DNA of 5,079 nt from Candidatus Dojkabacteria bacterium UBA5749. Lineage in GTDB: Bacteria; Patescibacteriota; Dojkabacteria; SC72. Positions 1 through 5,079 of this stretch are shown here, one piece after another. The stretch covers positions 13,770 through 18,848 of the forward strand of contig DIFL01000048.1 in assembly GCA_002419125.1 (NCBI GenBank), given 5' to 3'. Within the stretch, counting starts at the first letter, position 1. Each line of letters starts with the position of its first letter. The position numbers and the translations under genes were made by a program. The notes beneath the pieces were generated by a model. That model was given only the letters and a program-made list of their open reading frames with translations, did not search any database and was not told where the DNA came from.

Positions 1-612
1 TTAGTAGCACTTGAGATAATAAATCTGTTAAGTGAGCAGTATGCTGATGCAAAAGATACAGAGAAAGAGGCTTTACTTTCAAATATTACAACATGGAAAA
101 ATACTGCTATTGATCTCTCAAAAGAAGCAATTAATACATCTCCATTAACATATGCTAACTGGAATACAAGAGCAGCGGTATACATTGGATTAATTAGTGT
201 TGGGTTTTCAGACTATAGCCAAGATGCTCTAAATGCACTTCAGACATGTGTAAATATTAATCCACTAGATTATGATTCATATTACAAAGCAGCACAGATA
301 TATATGGTTAAGGAGGATTATGATAAGGCTCTTTCAACATTAGATATGGTTCTTCGAATCAATGGTCAACATGTTCCGTCTTTAATACTTTCTGCAAGTA
401 TTTTGTATGAAAAGAAAGACACAGAGCAGGCTATTTTGTATCTAAAAGCGGCTAAGGAGATCTTAGAGGTAAACAAATTAGATACTGGAGAAACATATGA
501 TAATATTGTTAAGTCGCTAGAGCAGTTAGGGGCAACACAGGAGGATACTGAAAAGGTTGAAGAGGTTCAAAAAGAGGCTGAGAAAATAGAAGAAGGAACA
601 GCTTCAGATTAA
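1..612 (+). CDS. TPR-repeat protein, C-terminal part (5' end outside window)
   Basis: The frame is open from base 1 to the TAA at 610-612, giving 203 visible residues. The Met at 304 lies inside a TPR helix, so it is not the likely start. Tetratricopeptide-like helical pairs cover about residues 51-88 (with NW, AAVY and a closing NINP), 88-121 (PLDYDSYYKAAQIY, then DYDKAL) and 122-158 (ASILYEKKDTEQAILYLKAA). A highly charged, Glu/Lys-rich tail follows (about 172-203), probably helical or disordered. TPRs are protein-protein interaction scaffolds. The P-x-x-Y-x-NW...VY...A...NP pattern recalls the C-terminal TPR region of large multi-spanning membrane proteins common in Patescibacteria. That full-length architecture is an inference, since no membrane segment is visible here. 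The gene converges on the ComF-like gene with a 3-bp gap. The partner and exact function are unknown. Confidence 0.85.
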   Translation, partial: LVALEIINLLSEQYADAKDTEKEALLSNITTWKNTAIDLSKEAINTSPLTYANWNTRAAVYIGLISVGFSDYSQDALNALQTCVNINPLDYDSYYKAAQIYMVKEDYDKALSTLDMVLRINGQHVPSLILSASILYEKKDTEQAILYLKAAKEILEVNKLDTGETYDNIVKSLEQLGATQEDTEKVEEVQKEAEKIEEGTASD

Positions 613-615
613 AAC

Positions 616-1140
616 CTAATTGGTGACAAAGAGGCATAATATGTAAATGTTAAGGGGGCTGATTGCTAGCCCCCTTATTACTTCTTCAACCCCTTGTATA
701 TTTTCTAGCCTTTCTCCAACTAGGAGGATATTTTTATTATCCTCTCCTCCCTTTAAACTTTTACTTAAGAACCTATTTAGTTTAAATGTATTAATACTAT
801 TTGAAGGTAGTGGAAAGATTCTACACTCCTTAACCAAATTCCCTATTCTTAGATATGTAATTAAGATAGTTAAAAGAGTAAGGTGAATACTCCAAATACC
901 CTTATGTATATTTTGCTCAAAGATATTACTCATTTTCTTTGAAAGATACCAACCTGTAAAGTAAGTAATGTTTAAGTTTGAACAGTGTGAATGAGTAACT
1001 CCCTTATTACTTAGTTTCTTGCATACACAACAGATAGGTAAAGTATGGGGTAATCCCTTTAAACATCTTGGACAAATATGTTCTCCAACCTTAGAGCAAA
1101 TTATACATTGACAAGGGAATAGATATTCAATTAATCTCAT
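616..1140 (-). CDS. ComF-like protein: zinc finger plus degenerate phosphoribosyltransferase domain
   Basis: The gene encodes 174 residues, ATG at 1140, stop TAG. The N-terminus is typical of ComF/ComFC: a hydrophobic LFP motif, then cysteines C10, C12, C15, C23, C26, C37, C38, C40 and C53 (CxxC pairs at 12/15 and 23/26, then CCVC and HSHC) that should bind zinc. In the family a type I phosphoribosyltransferase fold follows, with a PVPL motif and a PRPP-binding DDVxTTG motif. Here PVPL aligns best with FPLP (109-112). The PRPP strand is NKNILLV (135-141), followed by GERLENIQG instead of the acidic pair and TTG. The body is also shorter than the usual 200 or more residues. ComFC takes part in DNA uptake during natural transformation; whether this reduced version still does is unknown. 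It is divergent from murJ, and promoter-like boxes lie upstream. The family call rests on the Cys pattern and fold order; it could also be a decaying gene. Confidence 0.65.
   Translation of the reverse strand: MRLIEYLFPCQCIICSKVGEHICPRCLKGLPHTLPICCVCKKLSNKGVTHSHCSNLNITYFTGWYLSKKMSNIFEQNIHKGIWSIHLTLLTILITYLRIGNLVKECRIFPLPSNSINTFKLNRFLSKSLKGGEDNKNILLVGERLENIQGVEEVIRGLAISPLNIYILCLFVTN
651..677 (+). terminator. Putative intrinsic terminator of the TPR gene, inside the comF-like gene
   Basis: A perfect 10-bp inverted repeat has arms 651-660 (TAAGGGGGCT) and 668-677 (AGCCCCCTTA) around a 7-nt loop. Six of its pairs are G-C, which stands out in this AT-rich DNA. The + strand continues with TTACTTCTTC, moderately T-rich, about 40 bases after the TPR stop codon, which fits an intrinsic terminator for that transcript. 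On the - strand the hairpin has no T-tract after it, so a bidirectional role is less likely. The repeat also encodes residues of the ComF-like C-terminus. The U-tract is imperfect, so the call is moderate. Confidence 0.55.
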
Positions 1141-1166
1141 GGTAGTATATTACTCTTTGAATATGA

Positions 1167-1195
1167 AATATAATTGAAAAGTATTCACTTTTGAA
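1167..1195 (-). promoter_or_regulatory. Candidate promoter of the comF-like gene
   Basis: Read on the - strand, TTCAAA (1195-1190) acts as a -35 box, 17 bases before TATATT (1172-1167) as a -10 box. They match the sigma70 consensus at 4/6 and 5/6. Transcription would start about 20 bases before the ATG at 1140. In such AT-rich DNA a -10-like hexamer is expected often, so the main support is the exact mirror symmetry with the murJ promoter. Confidence 0.45.
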
Positions 1196-1199
1196 TTAT
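1170..1199. repeat. Imperfect palindrome spanning the divergent promoters
   Basis: Arms 1170-1182 (ATAATTGAAAAGT) and 1187-1199 (ACTTTTGAATTAT) are inverted copies with 12 of 13 positions paired, around a 4-base centre (ATTC). The only mismatch is G1176 against G1193. The arms contain the -35 boxes of both divergent promoters and most of their -10 boxes. The palindrome may simply encode a symmetric bidirectional promoter, or it may be an operator for a dimeric regulator. Confidence 0.7.
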
Positions 1200-1202
1200 G
1201 AT
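1174..1202 (+). promoter_or_regulatory. Candidate sigma70-type promoter of murJ
   Basis: TTGAAA (1174-1179) and TATGAT (1197-1202) are separated by exactly 17 bases and match the -35 and -10 consensus at 5/6 each. A start near 1209 would give a leader of about 30 nt before the murJ ATG at 1240. The leader shows no Shine-Dalgarno sequence; the bases before the ATG are AAATCTACTCA. Confidence 0.6.
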
Positions 1203-1239
1203 ATTATTCGCCAATATATATTGAAAATAAATCTACTCA

Positions 1240-3015
1240 ATGAAGAAAAACGGTGTACTATCTGTAATGTTTCTGCTATTTATAACCAAGATCTTAGGTT
1301 TTTGGAAATTAAGGGTATTTGCTGAGCTTTTTGGAGCCTCACATCAGTTAGATATCTTTTGGGCTGCCTTTACTATTCCAGATATGATATTCATGGTACT
1401 GGTTGCAGGTTCGGTTAATGCAGCAATTATTCCAATACTGTCTGACCAGTTATATGACAAAGGAAAGAAGAGTTTAAACGAACTATTTAAAAAACTCTCT
1501 CTCTATTTTTTCTTAATATGTCTTTTCTTAATACTCCTAGCTTTTATACTTGCGCCACAGATTACGAATTGGATAATAAACAATGAGTATGCAAATACAG
1601 TACTTAACTTAGGTTATAGAATAGACAAAGGAGACTATTCTTTATTCCTTACGCTATTTAGAGTAGGTTTGCTATCTCCACTATTTTTAAGTATTAGTGC
1701 CTTTATTACAGCATACCTACAGGTAAGAAAGCAGTTTTTTGTAACCTCCCTAGCCCCCCTTTTTTACAATTTAGGAATGATATTTGGAACATACCTTTTA
1801 GTGAAGGTCTTCCATTTTGGAGTAACTGGTATCGCTATATCTGCAGTAATAGGGTCTTTTGTTCATTTACTAATACAGCTTCCAACACTAAAGAAATATT
1901 TTAAAGAAAAATTAGAAAAGGAAGAGGTTGAGAATGGGAATTTACAGAGTAAAGAGGTAAGAAAAGCCTTTACGCTAGCATTCCCAAGAATGTTGGGTGT
2001 ATTAGGAGAACAGGCAAGTACAGTAGTAAACACATTGATTAGTTTTACACTTAATGCAGGGGCTTTAAGTGCATATAAATTTGCACATAGTTTACATCTC
2101 TTTCCCGTTAACATTATTGGCAGTGCAGTGGCTCAAGTAGCCCTCCCAGATTTAGCCCAATACTGTTGTAAAAAAGATGAACAAAGTTTTAAAAAAGTAC
2201 TTAATGACTCCATACAGCTTTCTTTGTACTTAGTGCTTCCAATTGTAGCAATACTTCTTGTTCTAAGACTCCCTATCGTTCGTTTAGTGTATGGGACGGG
2301 AGCATTTGACTGGGAAGATACCATATTAACCTCTTGGTCTTTAGCTCTATTCTCTGGATCAATATTAGGTCAGACTATCGAACAGATACTTCTTAGAGCC
2401 TTCTATGCTTTAAAAAATACTTGGAAACCGTTAGTATCGATTGTAATAGGGGTATTAATAAACCTACTAGGAGCTTACTACTTAACTAACTTCTTTAGTC
2501 ACTACTATGACTGGAGACCAATCCTAGAACAGGTATGGATTCAAATCTCTCAAGCCAATGGCAATGGAGTAATGCCCGTAATTGAATCTTTCTTTAAAGA
2601 TGTAATCGAGTGGATGACAACAAGAGGAGACTCTAATTATGCAGTAGGTGGATTGGCATTAAGTTTAAGTCTGTCCTACCTATTACAAATCTTTGTCTCT
2701 GCATTAATGCTAAATGGAATTAAGAGAGTAATTACTTGGAAAGATACAATATCACCGATAATAATGAAGATATTAAATACTCTAATTATGATTCTTGGAA
2801 TGTATTTTGTATTTAAACTCTTTGATTTCAGACTTGATACTACTAGAACAGTATCCATTATTGTTCTTTCAATAATTACATCTACTGTAGGATTAATCCT
2901 TTACCTTTTAGGTTCTAAAATATTTTCAAATTCTGAATATGAAATGTCTATTAATATGATTAAGAGGATTTTAAATAGAATTAAAAATGGTAATGGTAGT
3001 AAATTAGTGAAGTAA
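1240..3015 (+). CDS. murJ: Lipid II flippase MurJ (MviN family)
   Basis: A polytopic inner-membrane protein of the MOP (multidrug/oligosaccharidyl-lipid/polysaccharide) exporter superfamily. MurJ moves lipid-linked peptidoglycan precursor from the cytoplasmic to the outer face. The 591 residues hold about 14 hydrophobic segments. Family hallmarks are the N-terminal KILGFWKLR and FGASHQLDIFWAAF (17-44), LAPLFYN (171-177), FPRMLG (248-253), KFAHSLHLFP (280-289) followed by ALPDLA, and GLALSLSLSY (471-480). Aspartate D38 aligns with E. coli D39, but basic residues important in E. coli differ: R18 and R24 become K17 and K23, R52 becomes F51, and D269-R270 become H283-S284. Many distant MurJs lack some of these. 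About 48 extra residues (420-467, two Trp-containing helices with an NGNG turn) sit between hydrophobic segments 11 and 12, where the E. coli protein has a short loop. A charged loop (about 217-243) precedes segment 7. The ATG has no SD but matches the family N-terminus. The next gene starts 4 bases after the stop. Confidence 0.93.
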   Translation: MKKNGVLSVMFLLFITKILGFWKLRVFAELFGASHQLDIFWAAFTIPDMIFMVLVAGSVNAAIIPILSDQLYDKGKKSLNELFKKLSLYFFLICLFLILLAFILAPQITNWIINNEYANTVLNLGYRIDKGDYSLFLTLFRVGLLSPLFLSISAFITAYLQVRKQFFVTSLAPLFYNLGMIFGTYLLVKVFHFGVTGIAISAVIGSFVHLLIQLPTLKKYFKEKLEKEEVENGNLQSKEVRKAFTLAFPRMLGVLGEQASTVVNTLISFTLNAGALSAYKFAHSLHLFPVNIIGSAVAQVALPDLAQYCCKKDEQSFKKVLNDSIQLSLYLVLPIVAILLVLRLPIVRLVYGTGAFDWEDTILTSWSLALFSGSILGQTIEQILLRAFYALKNTWKPLVSIVIGVLINLLGAYYLTNFFSHYYDWRPILEQVWIQISQANGNGVMPVIESFFKDVIEWMTTRGDSNYAVGGLALSLSLSYLLQIFVSALMLNGIKRVITWKDTISPIIMKILNTLIMILGMYFVFKLFDFRLDTTRTVSIIVLSIITSTVGLILYLLGSKIFSNSEYEMSINMIKRILNRIKNGNGSKLVK

Positions 3016-3019
3016 CCCT

Positions 3020-3622
3020 ATGAAAAAGTTTTTTCACTCAATATTGATTTTAATCTCAATGGTAGTAATAGGAGTATTAATACTTCTAGGATTTATATAT
3101 TTCAAATACAGAAACTGGCAACAGACTTTCGAGAAAGAGATAGATATCCAATCCGTGATCACTAAAGAAAGTTCGGATAAAATAGATTTAGGGGAGAAGA
3201 TTTCAGCCTTTGCTCTCTCAACAGAAGATGTAGAATATCTAGAGTTAAATGTGCAAGAGATAGGAAGCGAAATATATGGCACCCTAGGTTCTTACTTGGG
3301 TGATAAATTAAATCTAGAAAAGATATATATTATCCCCTCCAATTCTAAATGGGTTATATTTTCTCAAATTAAGTATGATAAATATACAGTATGGTTTTCC
3401 TTTGATGTAAATAAAGACAATATACAAAGTGCTCAAATATATGTAACAGATATATATATTGGACCAATTAAAGTAAGTGAATATTTTAATTGGGTAGATG
3501 CAGTTAATACAGGTATTGCTGATTCTATTGTAACTGTAAATGAGAATGGGTTAGTAGGTAGATATATTGAAAATATAGAGTTGTTAAACAGTTCTGTTGT
3601 ACTAAAAGGTTCAAGATATTGA
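3020..3622 (+). CDS. Single-pass membrane protein of unknown function, linked to murJ
   Basis: The gene encodes 200 residues. A short basic N-terminus (MKK) and one strong hydrophobic segment (about 4-28) look like a signal anchor; there is no lipobox cysteine, and in fact no cysteine at all. The rest (about 33-200) is probably extracytoplasmic: a charged helical part with LSTEDVEYL (66-74), then alternating polar and hydrophobic residues suggesting beta-strands (101-150, with KWVIFSQIKY and VWFSFDV). A distinctive C-terminus follows, with GPIKV (148-152), NTGIADSI (163-170) and NENGLVGRYIENIELL (174-189), ending LKGSRY. The plan, an anchor plus a small mixed alpha/beta domain, loosely recalls YpmS- or LmeA-like proteins, but I cannot assign a family. 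It begins 4 bases after murJ, so it is probably co-transcribed and may be translated by reinitiation. A cell-envelope role is inferred from context only. Its TGA stop lies inside the groES -35 box. Confidence 0.8.
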   Translation: MKKFFHSILILISMVVIGVLILLGFIYFKYRNWQQTFEKEIDIQSVITKESSDKIDLGEKISAFALSTEDVEYLELNVQEIGSEIYGTLGSYLGDKLNLEKIYIIPSNSKWVIFSQIKYDKYTVWFSFDVNKDNIQSAQIYVTDIYIGPIKVSEYFNWVDAVNTGIADSIVTVNENGLVGRYIENIELLNSSVVLKGSRY

Positions 3623-3647
3623 CATTTTTTCCATTTCTAATTAGAAT
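3619..3647 (+). promoter_or_regulatory. Sigma70-type promoter of groES-groEL
   Basis: A perfect TTGACA (3619-3624) stands exactly 17 bases before TAGAAT (3642-3647, 5/6). Transcription would start near 3654, inside the left arm of the CIRCE-like element, the usual arrangement for HrcA-repressed groE operons. The -35 box overlaps the TGA stop (3620-3622) of the upstream gene. The predicted leader is about 47 nt; its last 24 bases are A/T only, with no Shine-Dalgarno sequence. Confidence 0.8.
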
Positions 3648-3649
3648 AC

Positions 3650-3676
3650 TTAGCAATCTGTTTGTTAAATTGCTAA
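3650..3676. promoter_or_regulatory. CIRCE-like operator (HrcA binding site) before groES
   Basis: TTAGCAATC (3650-3658), nine bases, then AATTGCTAA (3668-3676). The CIRCE consensus is TTAGCACTC-N9-GAGTGCTAA, so 15 of 18 positions match with exactly the right spacer. Two of the three differences are a compensating pair (C to A on the left, G to T on the right), so the outer 8 bp still pair perfectly. CIRCE is the operator of the heat-shock repressor HrcA, whose activity depends on GroE, giving feedback control. The site covers the predicted transcription start and ends 24 bases before the groES ATG. hrcA itself is not in the window. Confidence 0.85.
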
Positions 3677-3700
3677 TTAAATTATTTTTAAAATATTAAA

Positions 3701-4003
3701 ATGGCAAAAGAGATTAAGATACAACCATTGGGTAATAGAGTGTTGGTTAAACCGGAGGAAGTTCAAGAGAAAACCCCAGGGGGTTTAGTTATTCCACCAA
3801 ACGCTTCCGATGAGAAGAAGCCTTCATACGGAGAAATTGTGAAATTAGGAAAGGGAAAAGATTCAAAGGGCAATCTTTTGAAATTCGATGTTAAGATTGG
3901 AGATTTAATATATTTTAAAAAATACTCTCCAGAAGAGTTAGATATTGATGGTGAGACTCTTTACATCCTAGATACTGAAGATATATTAGCAGTTGCTAAA
4001 TAA
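3701..4003 (+). CDS. groES: Co-chaperonin GroES (Hsp10/Cpn10)
   Basis: A cytoplasmic 10-kDa subunit of the heptameric lid that closes the GroEL folding chamber. At 100 residues it is the usual family length. The N-terminal strand IQPLGNRVLVKP (7-18) is followed by the mobile loop (about 20-36), with the GroEL-contacting hydrophobic segment GGLVIP (27-32). Next come GEIVKLGKGK (44-53), a roof-hairpin region around KDSKGNLLKFDVK, and the conserved VKIGD and LDTEDILAVAK ending. Nothing essential appears missing. The start is supported by family alignment; no SD precedes it. It is the first gene after the CIRCE-controlled promoter, with groEL 27 bases downstream, the standard order for a co-regulated chaperonin operon. 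Confidence 0.97.
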   Translation: MAKEIKIQPLGNRVLVKPEEVQEKTPGGLVIPPNASDEKKPSYGEIVKLGKGKDSKGNLLKFDVKIGDLIYFKKYSPEELDIDGETLYILDTEDILAVAK

Positions 4004-4030
4004 AGAATAAATTTTAATACCTAAAATACT

Positions 4031-5079
4031 ATGGCAAAGTCAATAATATATGATGAAGAGGCTAGAAAAGCACTTAAAGCAGGTGTAGACACAATTGCTG
4101 ATGCAGTAAAAACTACATTAGGTCCTAAGGGAAGGAATGTAGCTATAGCGAAATCCTTTGGTTCACAAGTTGTTACTAAAGATGGTGTTACTGTAGCAAA
4201 AGAGATAGAGGAGAAAGATCCTTTCAAAAATGTAGGTGTAGAGATGCTTAAAGAGGCAGCAAGAAAAGTAAATGATACTGCTGGAGATGGAACTACTACT
4301 GTTACAGTCCTTGCCCAGGCTATAGCTAATGCTGGTTTTAGAAATGTTACAGCTGGTTCTAATCCAATAGCATTAAAAAGAGGATTGGACAAAGCCGTTA
4401 GTTTAGTTGTTGAACAGTTAGTTAAATCTTCAAAAAAGATTAAGAATTCTGAGGAGATATCTCAGGTAGCTACAATATCCTCAAACAATGACAAAGAGTT
4501 AGGAGATATGATTGGTACTGTATTTGAGAAAGTTGGGAAAGATGGAGTAATTACAGTTGAAGAAGCCCAGGGTTTTGATGATGAGGTTGAATATACAGAG
4601 GGTATGCAGTTTGATCAGGGATATGTAAGTGCATATTTTGTAACAGATGCAGAGAGTTTAGAAGCAGTAATGGATAATCCATATATATTTGTAACAGATA
4701 AAAAACTTTCAAACTTACAAGATATTCAAGCTATTGCAGAAAAAGTTCTTTCTTCTGCAGATAGACCATTGGTAATAATTGCAGATGATATTGAAAATCA
4801 AGCATTAGCTACTCTAGTTGTTAACAAATTAAGAGGTACTCTTAATGTAGTCGCTATTAAAGCTCCAGGATTTGGAGATAGAAAGAAAGAGATGCTTAGG
4901 GATATAGCAGTAGTTACAGGTGCTGAGTTTATCTCAGAAGAGGTAGGTAAAACACTAGATTCAGTTAGTCTTACTGATTTAGGTGGTGCTAAGAAAGTAA
5001 TAGTAAGTAAAGAAGAGACTGTGATTGTACAGGGAAGTGGTAAAGATATGGATATTAAAAAGAGAGTAAGTGAGATTAA
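4031..5079 (+). CDS. groEL: Chaperonin GroEL (Hsp60/Cpn60), C-terminus cut by window end
   Basis: The ATP-driven tetradecameric chaperonin that folds proteins in its cavity with GroES. There are 349 full codons plus two bases out of a usual length near 540. The equatorial part holds TTLGPKGRNV (28-37), DGVTVAKEIE (51-60) and the nucleotide-binding GDGTTT (85-90, D86 equivalent to E. coli D87). The intermediate segment includes ATISSNND (147-154) and DGVITVEEAQG (171-181). The apical domain has GMQFDQGYVSAYF (191-203) and ALATLVVNKLRG (258-269), the polypeptide and GroES binding surface, then KAPGFGDRKKEML (277-289). The catalytic Asp equivalent to E. coli D398 and the C-terminal tail lie outside the window. 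The TAA ending the window is out of frame. The ATG matches the family N-terminus (MAKSIIYDEEAR) and has no SD; the 27-base gap after groES shows no terminator. Confidence 0.98.
   Translation, partial: MAKSIIYDEEARKALKAGVDTIADAVKTTLGPKGRNVAIAKSFGSQVVTKDGVTVAKEIEEKDPFKNVGVEMLKEAARKVNDTAGDGTTTVTVLAQAIANAGFRNVTAGSNPIALKRGLDKAVSLVVEQLVKSSKKIKNSEEISQVATISSNNDKELGDMIGTVFEKVGKDGVITVEEAQGFDDEVEYTEGMQFDQGYVSAYFVTDAESLEAVMDNPYIFVTDKKLSNLQDIQAIAEKVLSSADRPLVIIADDIENQALATLVVNKLRGTLNVVAIKAPGFGDRKKEMLRDIAVVTGAEFISEEVGKTLDSVSLTDLGGAKKVIVSKEETVIVQGSGKDMDIKKRVSEI

Noticed and set aside
304..306. ATG as the start of a separate 102-residue TPR protein
   Set aside because: The same frame is open back to base 1 and encodes TPR-like sequence upstream; the Met lies in the middle of a TPR helix.
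310..322. AAGGAGG followed by ATG, a perfect-looking ribosome binding site inside the TPR gene
   Set aside because: The ATG at 320 is out of frame and opens only seven codons before a stop, and the motif encodes KED within a TPR helix. It is a chance match.
647..886. Plus-strand open frame of 79 codons opposite the ComF-like gene
   Set aside because: Its product has no recognisable motif, while the minus strand encodes the ComF cysteine cluster. It is an antisense shadow.
1754..1765. C6T6 homopolymer run in murJ as a possible phase-variation or slippage site
   Set aside because: It encodes the conserved LAPLFYN motif, the frame is intact on both sides, and runs of six are short for contingency loci.
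3620..3622. TGA read as a sense codon (Gly or Trp), as in some Patescibacteria lineages
   Set aside because: Read-through would add only a few residues (HFFHF) before a TAA, and every other gene is full length under the standard code with no in-frame TGA. The evidence favours TGA as a stop, though one case is not proof.
4021..4392. Minus-strand open frame of 123 codons opposite groEL
   Set aside because: It mirrors highly conserved GroEL coding sequence and has low-complexity composition (Ala/Ser/Pro/Val-rich); no independent support.
5077..5079. TAA at the window end as the groEL stop
   Set aside because: The last full codon of the groEL frame is 5075-5077, so this TAA is out of frame. The protein is also far shorter than the family at this point.

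Overview
The window is AT-rich bacterial DNA with a compact layout: six protein genes, intergenic gaps of 3 to 99 bp, and no RNA gene, CRISPR array or mobile element. TAA, TAG and TGA all terminate genes, and no real gene needs a recoded stop. No start codon has a convincing Shine-Dalgarno sequence. Compactness, low GC, SD-poor starts, a reduced ComF-like protein, a Patescibacteria-like MurJ and a TPR protein of a type common in that group together suggest a Candidate Phyla Radiation bacterium (Patescibacteria; a Dojkabacteria/WS6 or Microgenomates relative is possible). This is an inference from sequence character, not a phylogenetic placement.

Layout. Positions 1-612 (+) are the C-terminal part of a TPR protein whose start lies outside the window. 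It converges, with a 3-bp gap, on a ComF-like gene (616-1140, -). A perfect 10-bp GC-rich hairpin (651-677) lies inside the end of the ComF-like gene and probably ends the TPR transcript. A 99-bp divergent region (1141-1239) holds two face-to-face sigma70-type promoters built on one imperfect palindrome, one for the ComF-like gene and one for murJ. murJ (1240-3015, +) encodes the lipid II flippase. Four bases after it comes a single-pass membrane protein of unknown function (3020-3622). The -35 box of the groE promoter overlaps the stop codon of that gene and is followed by a CIRCE-like HrcA operator (3650-3676). groES (3701-4003) and groEL (4031 to the window end, truncated) follow.

How the parts work together. 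murJ and the membrane protein form a probable cell-envelope operon. groES-groEL form the chaperonin operon, with a strong vegetative promoter and a heat-shock repressor site at the predicted transcription start. The most unusual points are the ComF-like protein, which keeps its zinc-finger cysteines but has lost the PRPP-binding motif of the phosphoribosyltransferase fold; the symmetric bidirectional promoter; and the recognisable CIRCE element in what appears to be a reduced genome. I found no clearly undescribed multi-gene system.
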